Shown here: piece after piece, positions 24,007 through 31,689 of the stretch
Layout: each line of letters begins with the position of its first letter
Position numbering within the stretch: position 1 is the first letter of the stretch
Source of the DNA: Muribaculaceae bacterium
Lineage (GTDB): Bacteria; Bacteroidota; Bacteroidia; Bacteroidales; Muribaculaceae
Length of the DNA stretch: 37,781 nt
Assembly (NCBI GenBank): GCA_017548365.1
Contig: JAFZAC010000042.1
Coordinates: 1 to 37,781 of the forward strand
Direction of reading: 5' to 3'
Program-made: the position numbers and the translations under genes
Notes under the pieces: generated by a model
What the model was told of the DNA's origin: nothing
The model's input: the letters and a program-made list of their open reading frames with translations, nothing else
The model's database searches: none

Positions 24007-24459
24007 TTATTCGCATGGTTTTACGGTTATAATAATACTCTCTATAGCAGTAACCTCGACTTTTGTGCCTTTGTCTATTGCCATATTGTCAATGCCGCAA
24101 GCTTTCCATGAGTCGCCGTCAATTTTAACGCGACCATAGCCATTGTCTTTTATTGCATCGGTTACAACTCCAGTTCGTCCCACCATAGCATCAACGTTGC
24201 TCTGACGGTTAGGATCCTTGCGGTGTAAATACTTGAGTGCAACAGGTCGAACGAACAGCAAGCACAGCAGCGAAGCCACAGCAAATACTATCACTTGTAC
24301 CGTGAAGCTAGGCACAAATGCAGCTACAATAGCAGTAATGAAAGCTCCTATCGAGAAGCACATAATAAAGAAATCACCTGATGTGAGTTCAAGAATAAGG
24401 CAAATAACGCCTATAAGCGTCCATAGTTGCCACAAGTTTTGTTGAAAGTATTCTATCAT
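24007..24459 (-). CDS. NfeD-family membrane protein
   Basis: A 150-residue short NfeD (no protease domain). Membrane helices occupy about 10-75 (LWTLIGVICLILELTSGDFF, SIGAFITAIVAAFVPSF, VIVFAVASLLCLLFV), and a C-terminal OB-fold domain covers about 85-148 (VGRTGVVTDAIKDNGYGRVK, DSWKACG). Short NfeD proteins pair with SPFH proteins, and the SPFH gene lies 36 bases downstream. Upstream is the promoter-hairpin unit at 24611-24711, pointing the same way, which could be an attenuator for this operon. Stop and start positions are well supported. Confidence 0.92.
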   Translation of the reverse strand: MIEYFQQNLWQLWTLIGVICLILELTSGDFFIMCFSIGAFITAIVAAFVPSFTVQVIVFAVASLLCLLFVRPVALKYLHRKDPNRQSNVDAMVGRTGVVTDAIKDNGYGRVKIDGDSWKACGIDNMAIDKGTKVEVTAIESIIITVKPCE

Positions 24460-24587
24460 AATAGTATAGATTATAATGTATATTAGGCAGTGTAAAATTA
24501 GAGAAAAAAATGAGATTGTGCAAATTTTTTACTAAAAAATATAAATACATAAGTTTCTATACAAAAATCATGCCAATTGTTTTGTTC

Positions 24588-24668
24588 TTAACTATTAAGA
24601 ATGTAGGTATAAAAAAAATTGATTGTCTCCCGACAACCAATCTTAATTAACCTTAAATCTAATACCAT
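24588..24668 (-). CDS. Possible 26-residue leader peptide inside the small transcript
   Basis: An ATG frame, starting MVLDLRLIKIGCRETI, opens about 7 bases after the predicted transcript start and runs through the hairpin and T-run. It has 26 codons and would be cut by termination. Its relation to the terminator is like that of an attenuator peptide, but it may be chance. Low confidence. Confidence 0.2.
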   Translation of the reverse strand: MVLDLRLIKIGCRETINFFYTYILNS

Positions 24669-24675
24669 GAAAAAC
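24611..24675 (-). ncRNA. Candidate small RNA or attenuated leader upstream of NfeD
   Basis: A compact unit on the minus strand. Its promoter gives a start near 24675, and about 35 bases later an 11-pair hairpin forms: GATTGGTTGTC-GGGA-GACAATCAATT (24642-24617, two G-U pairs), running into T8 (24618-24611). The predicted product is about 65 bases. It lies in a 379-base gap, 150 bases before NfeD, so it may be either a free small RNA or a leader with an early terminator. Nothing else in the gap explains it. Confidence 0.6.
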
Positions 24676-24681
24676 ACGGTG

Positions 24682-24711
24682 CAAAGTTAATTAATTTGGG
24701 TAATACAGCAA
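24682..24711 (-). promoter_or_regulatory. Promoter of the small transcript
   Basis: TTG (24711-24709), a 19-base spacer and TAACTTTG (24689-24682) on the minus strand closely match the Bacteroidetes promoter pattern, although no conventional gene starts right after it. Confidence 0.65.
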
Positions 24712-24838
24712 TTTAAAAATAAAAAACTTTGCCTGCGTTTAAGATTTTTTAAGAAATAAAGCTAATTAAGCTCATATTTAGAGGATAAAATATAGATTAT
24801 AGGTGTTTTATCTTTAGATGTAATAGTGTTTTATATCA

Positions 24839-25678
24839 TTATTTTTTGATTATTTGATCTTCAGGAATTAGCGAAGGGTCAAACATTACCCGAGAGTGGT
24901 TGTCCCATTGCAAGTGGTGATCAATAAGTTCACCTGTTGCGCGGTCAATGGTATCGCGATAAATCTTCGAAACACGGTAGTAGTGTCCGTTAGCTTCTTG
25001 TGTGAAGTGGTGACCCTCTTCAACAAGGCGATAGGTGGTGGGATATTCTTGAGTGGTACGAAGTTCGGTCATAAGGTTATCGTCTTCACACCAGGCACAA
25101 AGCTGAACGGGTTGCTGTGTATCATTTCTGAAACGATAGTCTACGAAGTTATAGTTGACCGATGTACCAGCGCTGTATGGCACGCGCACACCACCAGGAT
25201 CGGGTGCAAGAGCGTCGCTGTGATGATGAAGCTCAGTAATGGTCATAGGGCTGTGCAGAATCAGCAAGTTGATAGTATTGGCCAGGTTACACAATCCACC
25301 ACCCACGCCAGCAACTAATTTGCCGTTTACTATCACTCTACCCTCTGAAAACCCATTTCGTTTAGATGTCTTTCCCACAAGTTTCCAAAATGAAAACGTC
25401 TCGCCAGGATTTATAATAACACCATTCATATAGCTGCATGCGAGCCTGATGTTGTCGGCTTTGTTGAGTTGAAGCTGCGGATCTATGCCTGGGCCACGCT
25501 TTATCATGTTATTGCTGCTGCTGTACACCACTACTGGCAGTTTTTCTTCCACAAGGTGCTTGGCAAAACGTTCTTTTCCAATCAAGTTCTTTATGTGACG
25601 GGTAATAATTTGCTTTTGCAGTGCAATGGCATAGGTTGTGGGACTTATCTCACAAAATAGTTTTCGCTTCTTTCCCAT
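24839..25678 (-). CDS. VanW-family protein
   Basis: A 279-residue protein with a VanW domain. Typical segments are MNGVIINPGETFSFWKLVGK, the glycine-rich VAGVGGGLCNLANTINLL near the middle, and ITELHHHSDALAPDP. No signal peptide is seen; the N-terminus is KKRKLFCEISPTTYAIALQK. VanW was named from glycopeptide-resistance clusters, but the role is not established, and no other van gene is present, so resistance should not be inferred. It lies 56 bases downstream of the WbqC-like gene on the same strand, with no hairpin between, so the two may be co-transcribed. Confidence 0.88.
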   Translation of the reverse strand: MGKKRKLFCEISPTTYAIALQKQIITRHIKNLIGKERFAKHLVEEKLPVVVYSSSNNMIKRGPGIDPQLQLNKADNIRLACSYMNGVIINPGETFSFWKLVGKTSKRNGFSEGRVIVNGKLVAGVGGGLCNLANTINLLILHSPMTITELHHHSDALAPDPGGVRVPYSAGTSVNYNFVDYRFRNDTQQPVQLCAWCEDDNLMTELRTTQEYPTTYRLVEEGHHFTQEANGHYYRVSKIYRDTIDRATGELIDHHLQWDNHSRVMFDPSLIPEDQIIKK

Positions 25679-25734
25679 AATTTTCTATGTTATTGATGGC
25701 TGTATTAATATCAATATATAGTATTGTCCTGTAA

Positions 25735-26385
25735 TTATTTTCTTTCTTGTATCATTTTCATAAGAGTGATAATACCCTCACGGCCTTCATTCATAAGCAG
25801 ATCAAGAATGCTGAGTCCAGCGGTGAAACCGCCATGTCGCTGAGACCACATCTGGTAATAGGGAACATTGTCAATTGATTCATGGTCACCACGCTTTCCA
25901 CCCATTTTGCCGCGCAGGTCGTAAGCACCGCTCTGTAAAGCCTTATCCACATCTTCTTGTGTAGTAGTCACAGTAGTGACGATGGGTAGCTCCATAAACT
26001 CAACAATGAGTTGGTGCAGTTCCATGTTCAAGTCAAGAAGATACTTCTGTCTACCCTCTACGATGATGCGGTGCAGGTCGTTGGCAACATAGTCAAAAAA
26101 CGGGCTCTTTCCATAGGAAGAGAACAATGCACCCCAGTGCAAGTGTCGCCAGTTGCCGTGCTCGCTCACTAGTACATCTTTCATCATCACCGGCATGGCG
26201 TTAGTCCTACCCTCAAGTGGTACAGTGAGTTTTACCGACCCATTTGGGGAATCAATTACATAGCGGTGGTGGCTGTGTCGCAGCGGCAAATGTCGCTCGG
26301 TGGCGTCAATCACCACTTTACCAGCCTTGACCATGGCGGCATAACACCGCACATCGCCAGCACACATACTACCAATGATGAGCAT
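25735..26385 (-). CDS. WbqC-like family protein
   Basis: A 216-residue WbqC-like protein, recognised from the conserved NWRHLHWGALFSSYGKSPFF stretch at about 77-96 and ERHLPLRHSHHRYVIDSPNG before it. WbqC-like proteins occur in polysaccharide gene clusters and next to lepB in many Bacteroidales. A link to the latter context is seen here, since lepB ends 96 bases upstream. Its biochemical activity is not known to me. A terminator separates it from lepB. Confidence 0.85.
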   Translation of the reverse strand: MLIIGSMCAGDVRCYAAMVKAGKVVIDATERHLPLRHSHHRYVIDSPNGSVKLTVPLEGRTNAMPVMMKDVLVSEHGNWRHLHWGALFSSYGKSPFFDYVANDLHRIIVEGRQKYLLDLNMELHQLIVEFMELPIVTTVTTTQEDVDKALQSGAYDLRGKMGGKRGDHESIDNVPYYQMWSQRHGGFTAGLSILDLLMNEGREGIITLMKMIQERK

Positions 26386-26442
26386 ATTAGTTTAATAATA
26401 TTTAGAAATAGTTTATACGTTTATAAAAGCTTTGATTAAAAA

Positions 26443-26483
26443 AATGTGAAGGGAAAAGTATAAAAACTCTTCCCTCTCACATT
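26443..26483 (-). terminator. lepB terminator
   Basis: On the minus strand AATGTGAGAGGGAAGAG pairs with CTTTTCCCTTCACATT with one bulge, followed by T7. The left arm overlaps the lepB stop codon. Confidence 0.8.
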
Positions 26484-28080
26484 ATTTATCAGGATTGGCA
26501 TCGCTGAATATTCGGTTCCAACGGATCTTTCCGTCAAACCAGCCTTTATCCTTGTCAAAGGATATTATAATGAACATGGGTGTACCCACTATGTGGTCTT
26601 CGGGAACAAAACCCCAGAACCGGGAGTCAAGTGAGTTGTCTCGATTGTCACCCATCATCCAGTAATAATTCATTTTGAAGGTATACTTCGCTGCAGGCTT
26701 GCCGTCAATATAGGCCTTGCCACCCTTTATCTCTAGATTGGTACCCTCATAGTCCTTTATGCATCGGCTGTAAAGCTGAATATTTTTATCGTTGAGTTCA
26801 ATGCTGGCGCCTTTCTTTGGAATCCATATGGGCCCGTAGTCGTTATGAGTCCATCCGTAGTCTACACCCACAGGATAGGTGATTAGAGCTTCTCCATCTC
26901 CATATTGAACCCTTGTTATACTATTCACCCAGTTGCACTTGTCTAGCTGATTTCTCATAGTTGCCGTTAGTGGCAGTGTGAGATTTGGCGATATATATTG
27001 TGCTCCGGTAGTGGGTTCGAAAGTAACGTTACGGCTAATATCTTCATTGCTTACCCCTAGCTCATTGGTGAGAAAATCAAAATCGGGACCATTGCTATTA
27101 CAAATAACTTCGTAGTTATATTGAACGTTCTTAGGTTCTTTTATTAAGCGGTTGTTGATGTAAACCTTGCCGTCAACAATTTTAAGAGTTTCTCCAGGAA
27201 GTCCCACACATCGCTTCACATAATTGTCACGACGGTCAACAGGGCGGTATATAACTTTGTGGTTTGCCCACACGTCATCACGTCCATGTTGGAATACTTG
27301 GGTGTAGTAGTCGGGATTAGGCTCGTCGACACACACTGTGTCGCCAGCTGGGAAGTTGAATACCACAATATCGCCACGCTCCACGTTGCGGAAACCTTTA
27401 AGGCGGTGATAATCAAGTTGTGGATGCTCAATGTAGCTCTTTACTCCAAACAGCTCGTTCTGAGCCAGCGGGAAGTGAAGAGGTGTTTGTGGCACGCGAG
27501 GTCCATAAACCATCTTGTTCACCCACAGGAAGTCGCCGGTGAGCAGTGTCTTTTCAAGCGATGATGAGGGTATTTGATAGTTTTGCCCCACAAAGATAAA
27601 AAGGAAATAAACCAATATGAGTGCATAGATAATTGCATCAACCCAGCTCATCACTTTGTGTACAAGTCGGCTCTCACTGTATTTCCACCAGTTCCAGGGT
27701 ATGAATTGTGTGAGATAGATGTCGGCTAGCAGGAACCAAGCCAGAGCCACCCACCAATTGCCCAGCCATGCCACCCAAGCAAAGAAGATGGCACTCACGA
27801 TGCCAAAGCGTATCCATCGGGTTTTCTTGACTCGCTTCAGGCGTTCCATGAGAGAACCAGTTTGTCGTTCGAGTTCTTCGTTATCCTCGGTGTCGTTATT
27901 GTTTTCTGCTTTATTGTTGGCAACCTTTTTGTCCTCTTCTTTTTTCTTGGAGGTTTTTTCGGTGGTCTTTTTGTCTTTAGAATTATCCACAGCAGTCTTT
28001 TTCTCATCTTTACTGGAGTTGTCAACTGCCGTATCATTCTTGGAATTATCAACTGAAGTTTTCTTCTTCACGTCTTTCAT
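26482..28080 (-). CDS. lepB: Signal peptidase I
   Basis: A 532-residue type I signal peptidase that cleaves signal peptides on the outer face of the cytoplasmic membrane. The catalytic pair is S174 in QIPSSSLEKTLL and K289 in DNYVKRCVGLPGE; the conserved box MMGDNRDNSLDSRFW follows at about 475-489. Three hydrophobic segments lie at about 90-107, 109-128 and 145-164. It is much longer than the E. coli enzyme (324) owing to an insertion of about 150 residues between the lysine box and the last box, which is common in Bacteroidota. Residues 1-80 are a charged, low-complexity tail with three copies of a TAVDNSK-like unit. Single-gene unit. Confidence 0.95.
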   Translation of the reverse strand: MKDVKKKTSVDNSKNDTAVDNSSKDEKKTAVDNSKDKKTTEKTSKKKEEDKKVANNKAENNNDTEDNEELERQTGSLMERLKRVKKTRWIRFGIVSAIFFAWVAWLGNWWVALAWFLLADIYLTQFIPWNWWKYSESRLVHKVMSWVDAIIYALILVYFLFIFVGQNYQIPSSSLEKTLLTGDFLWVNKMVYGPRVPQTPLHFPLAQNELFGVKSYIEHPQLDYHRLKGFRNVERGDIVVFNFPAGDTVCVDEPNPDYYTQVFQHGRDDVWANHKVIYRPVDRRDNYVKRCVGLPGETLKIVDGKVYINNRLIKEPKNVQYNYEVICNSNGPDFDFLTNELGVSNEDISRNVTFEPTTGAQYISPNLTLPLTATMRNQLDKCNWVNSITRVQYGDGEALITYPVGVDYGWTHNDYGPIWIPKKGASIELNDKNIQLYSRCIKDYEGTNLEIKGGKAYIDGKPAAKYTFKMNYYWMMGDNRDNSLDSRFWGFVPEDHIVGTPMFIIISFDKDKGWFDGKIRWNRIFSDANPDK

Positions 28081-28118
28081 ATATTGATGATTTTAACCTG
28101 ATTTCTTAAAACAGAGTG

Positions 28119-28126
28119 CAAACTTA
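28119..28126 (-). promoter_or_regulatory. -7 element of lepB
   Basis: TAAGTTTG on the minus strand matches TAnnTTTG, 39 bases before the lepB start codon. Confidence 0.55.
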
Positions 28127-28207
28127 ATGAAAAAAGTTGAGACGATGAAATTTAGCCTATTTTTTAGTATTCATTTAAACATTTCTTTTGACAAACAGCA
28201 AAATACA

Positions 28208-28263
28208 TCATTATGCATTATACAACACTCATTATGCATCTAAGATTACTGTTTTAGTGTTGT
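28208..28263. repeat. Direct repeats 21 bases apart and an inverted repeat
   Basis: TCATTATGCAT occurs at 28208-28218 and 28229-28239, exactly 21 bases apart (two helical turns). An inverted repeat, ACAACACT (28222-28229) and AGTGTTGT (28256-28263), overlaps the second copy. The region lies about 130 bases before lepB and 160 before the -7 box of the 1009-residue protein gene; either could be the target. Confidence 0.5.
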
Positions 28264-28400
28264 GTCATGAGCTAATTAGAAATATATCACTATTGCTTTT
28301 GATGAAAAAAACTATCAAATTAAGTGAAAAATTTTACCTAATTTAAATGTTTTAAATATAATTTATTAGAAATACACTTGTGAGTGTTATTTTATGAAAA

Positions 28401-28502
28401 TAACTTTGCAGTCGATATTTTTACACAATTACATAAAACTTGTGAGTTTTAATAGGATTACGTAAATTCATTATTATTTATTTTTTATTTGAGAATTAAA
28501 CT
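28401..28502 (+). promoter_or_regulatory. -7 element and leader of the 1009-residue protein gene
   Basis: TAACTTTG at 28401-28408, followed by CAGTCGATATTTTTACA, resembles the promoter and leader start of the paralogue on the other strand. The leader is about 90 bases, ending TTTGAGAATTAAACT before the ATG; the paralogue ends TTGAGAATAACACT. Confidence 0.7.
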
Positions 28503-31500
28503 ATGAAAAAAATCGGACAATTATTTATTGCAGCAATTATGGCACTGGCAGCAATCTTGCCAGCTAATGCTGATGTGCATCACGATGCAACGCAAAAGGT
28601 CACCCATTTTGACTACAGTAATTACACCTATTCATATATTGATGCTAATGGTGTAGAACAAACAGCGAACCTCACAGATGAGGCTTCAAACACCGATCAG
28701 ATTATAGCTTTACTGAAGAAGGTCTATACTGATCCCACAATCCCTGGCATTCGCTATGCCTATGCCTACAAGGATGATGAAGGCCAACCCTACCAGCGCA
28801 AGAAGCTCAACTACAACGCCAATGCCAGTCATGGCACGCCTTGGGGCAAAGCCAACAACATTGCCAATCCCGATGATGACGGCATGACCATGCTGGTGGT
28901 TCAGGTTAAAGACAGCTATAAAAAATCAATGCATACTGGAAGCGACAGGAACAAAATAAACGTCTCTATCCAGTCGGTGAAACTGGTCAACAATTTCACA
29001 CGCGTGAATGACCCAGAGAATCCAGGCTACCTAATGTCTATTGACGGAATCAGCACCAACCGCTTCTTCTTCCTGTCGAAGGGAAAGCCCAGGGCAACTT
29101 ACCTCTCACCATTTTATATGACCTATGAGCAGATTAGCCCAGTAAATTTTGCTACTGCCTCAGAAACAACCAACTTCATCAGCGAGATTAAGGCCGGTCA
29201 CTCTTATCCATGTATTCATGACTGCGGACAAGTAACTAATTATGATCCAGGCCACTGGTTCACTATCGACCAGAGCGGTGAGAACTACAGCCTCAACAAC
29301 CTTACCATCTTTATGCCCGACAGGCGCTTTGAGGAAAACCTGGATCCTGATGAGAATGTAGCTGATGATCATGCTAATGGCGAGGTTTACAAGAATTATG
29401 GAAGAACAGGCGTCGACACCGACCCATTCAATCCCACTATCGCCCCCAAGGTTCTCATGTACACCGCCGACCTTAATGCCGTGGCAACTCCCTCAGACTA
29501 TTCTACCGGAGATGACCGAAGCTACTACGATGTAAACCTTGACTGGAGCACCTCGTTCACCTACGAGAAACTGGGCGTTGACATACCACAGCACTTCTAT
29601 GTTTATATTGTCAATGAAGATGGCACTCGTACTCTTATTCAGGATGTAGCGAAAGACGATAACGGCATGGTAAGAGTACAAAATCACACTTATACTGTGG
29701 AGCAGACCGATGAGACACAAACACTCAGATATGTGGTTACCGCTCACCCCATCAACTACAAAGAAGATGGCACTACCGTGCTGCGCAACAAGGACGTGAT
29801 AGATGGCAGTGAAGACGAAACGCCCTACATCACCATCAGTGCCGAGAGTCCAGTGCGCACTGTAACCATCCCTGGTTTGAAGAACGCATTCTTCACTGAA
29901 CTCTCGGAGTATCGCAGCCGCTATTATGTTGAGAATTCAAGCAAACAATATAATATCTATAGGAACACCGTATCAATTAATCCAACTAACACCACCGAGT
30001 TCGGTAAAATCAATACTGTCGATAAGGCTTACAGATTATGCCGCAAGTCAATAAAGAACGGCAATGTGAGCTCAACAGAGAAAATAATAGCTCAAATCAC
30101 ATTTACACCTTCTGCTTACAATGAGAACAATGTTGTTACCGCATACAACTATTCAATAATTTATAAGGACAAAGATAAAACAAACGATGAGGGCGTTGTT
30201 ACCGAAGAGGGAAAATATACTCAGGAAGTGAGAGAAGAGTACCTCTTTGACGAAAACACCCCTACATATCTTGAGACCAGTGGTACTATCACTATCGACG
30301 AGCCAGTATTTGTTCTTTATGACCGATTTATTGAGTCTACTATATCAAACAATCAGGATGAAGGGTATGTATATTACCTGAAAGGACTTGCTAATACAAA
30401 CTACATCACTCGCAGCAACGAGTATAATGTTCCTGTGTACAAGACCGAGAACATTGTCGCTGGTGAAGGCCGCACCCTTGACGAAGTGATTGCCGATGTG
30501 GACCACAGTGCCAAGGCTACCCCCGACAACACTATCACCTTCAAGGCAATCAACGATCCTGCCGCCAATCTTGTGGACTATGAGATTCGCCGACTGAGGC
30601 AGAACAACTTCAAATTCTTCACTAAAATTGGCAAAGCCGAGAACTATAACAACAGCGGACAGTATTATATCTATGCCCTTAACGACGCTGGACAACTTAA
30701 CGAACTGGTTAACATCGAGACTGTAGGCACCGAGGGAGGACACATCACCACTCACGATATCAATAGCTCAAATGACAACCAGACAAGCAGCTACGTGCCT
30801 GTTATCAATACTCTCTATAACGGTGATGCCTCGAAGCCCAACTCTTATGGCTGCGACATCCAGCGCACGAAATACCCTGCAGTGAAAGTTACTATTGAGG
30901 CTAAAGAGAAGACAGATCCCTTCTCTAGTAATGACGGCCCTCTGATGGGTTATCGTGTGAACCTGAAAATTTCTCCAGACCTGCCAAAATCTACTGAGAG
31001 TAGCATCAATTATGTGTATTACTACCGTGTGTGGCGCGAGATTGACAGCAAGAACAATCCTACACGCATCGAAGGAGAGAGGATGATGAATAGCGAAGAC
31101 AACCAGAGCGGTGAAGGCTGGGCAAGCGACTATGACTGTCTGCATGTAACATATCCTGGTCAAAATGACGTTAGTGTTAATGACTTATTCATAGACTATG
31201 CTTACGAAGGCAACAAAGATGTGAAATACATCGTCCGCCTCTATGCCACAACAATTCCTGGTCAAGAAGGTTCTGGTCATGACTACAACACATTGGCAGT
31301 GAACGAAGGTGGAAACGGCAAGGACTACTTCATTGCCGAGGCTAAAATTACCGCCAATTTCACCCCCGACACTCCGACAGCTATAGGCACTATTAACGCC
31401 GAATCTAAGGTTGTGAGCGTTACTTACTACAACATGATGGGCGTGGCAAGCAGCCGTCCATACCAGGGTGTAAACATCGTGGAGACTCGTTACAGCAATG

Positions 31501-31532
31501 GCGCTACCACTACTAGCAAGGTAATTTACTAA
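28503..31532 (+). CDS. Large exported protein, paralogue 2, type IX-like C-terminus
   Basis: A 1009-residue exported protein of unrecognised family, with a signal peptide (about 1-23, ILPANAD). It is paralogous over its length to the protein at 13279-16278: shared blocks include THFDYSNYTYSYIDANGVEQ, KVLMYTADLNAVATPS, GEGRTLDEVIADVDHSAKAT, NTLYNGDASKPNSYGC and INYVYYYRVWREID. The C-terminus ends SNGATTTSKVIY as in the other copy and resembles a type IX secretion sorting domain, so surface exposure is inferred. It differs most at about 490-640, where there are extra charged residues (YKDKDKTNDEGVVTEEGKY). It is a single-gene unit with conserved promoter and terminator. No catalytic motif was found. 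Confidence 0.85.
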   Translation: MKKIGQLFIAAIMALAAILPANADVHHDATQKVTHFDYSNYTYSYIDANGVEQTANLTDEASNTDQIIALLKKVYTDPTIPGIRYAYAYKDDEGQPYQRKKLNYNANASHGTPWGKANNIANPDDDGMTMLVVQVKDSYKKSMHTGSDRNKINVSIQSVKLVNNFTRVNDPENPGYLMSIDGISTNRFFFLSKGKPRATYLSPFYMTYEQISPVNFATASETTNFISEIKAGHSYPCIHDCGQVTNYDPGHWFTIDQSGENYSLNNLTIFMPDRRFEENLDPDENVADDHANGEVYKNYGRTGVDTDPFNPTIAPKVLMYTADLNAVATPSDYSTGDDRSYYDVNLDWSTSFTYEKLGVDIPQHFYVYIVNEDGTRTLIQDVAKDDNGMVRVQNHTYTVEQTDETQTLRYVVTAHPINYKEDGTTVLRNKDVIDGSEDETPYITISAESPVRTVTIPGLKNAFFTELSEYRSRYYVENSSKQYNIYRNTVSINPTNTTEFGKINTVDKAYRLCRKSIKNGNVSSTEKIIAQITFTPSAYNENNVVTAYNYSIIYKDKDKTNDEGVVTEEGKYTQEVREEYLFDENTPTYLETSGTITIDEPVFVLYDRFIESTISNNQDEGYVYYLKGLANTNYITRSNEYNVPVYKTENIVAGEGRTLDEVIADVDHSAKATPDNTITFKAINDPAANLVDYEIRRLRQNNFKFFTKIGKAENYNNSGQYYIYALNDAGQLNELVNIETVGTEGGHITTHDINSSNDNQTSSYVPVINTLYNGDASKPNSYGCDIQRTKYPAVKVTIEAKEKTDPFSSNDGPLMGYRVNLKISPDLPKSTESSINYVYYYRVWREIDSKNNPTRIEGERMMNSEDNQSGEGWASDYDCLHVTYPGQNDVSVNDLFIDYAYEGNKDVKYIVRLYATTIPGQEGSGHDYNTLAVNEGGNGKDYFIAEAKITANFTPDTPTAIGTINAESKVVSVTYYNMMGVASSRPYQGVNIVETRYSNGATTTSKVIY

Positions 31533-31584
31533 TGATGACGTTATAATTGAACTCCCTTCATATTTTTAATTCTCAATAACGTGG

Positions 31585-31619
31585 ACGGCCCAAGCAGGAT
31601 TGCTTGGGTCGTTGTTTAT
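31585..31619 (+). terminator. Terminator of the 1009-residue protein gene
   Basis: ACGGCCCAAGCA-GGAT-TGCTTGGGTCGT (31585-31612), followed by a T-rich stretch. It matches the terminator at 13180-13211, with paired changes in the stem that keep it intact. The preceding 30 bases, including CTCAATAACGTGGACGGCC, are also shared. Confidence 0.88.
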
Positions 31620-31689
31620 TACTATATGAAGTTTTTTTTGCATGAAAATGTTTTTATCTATATCTTCATTAAAACTTTAAAACAACAAT

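Noticed and set aside
24839..25678. VanW as a sign of vancomycin resistance
   Set aside because: No vanA/B ligase, vanH, vanX or vanRS is present; VanW-domain proteins are common outside resistance clusters.
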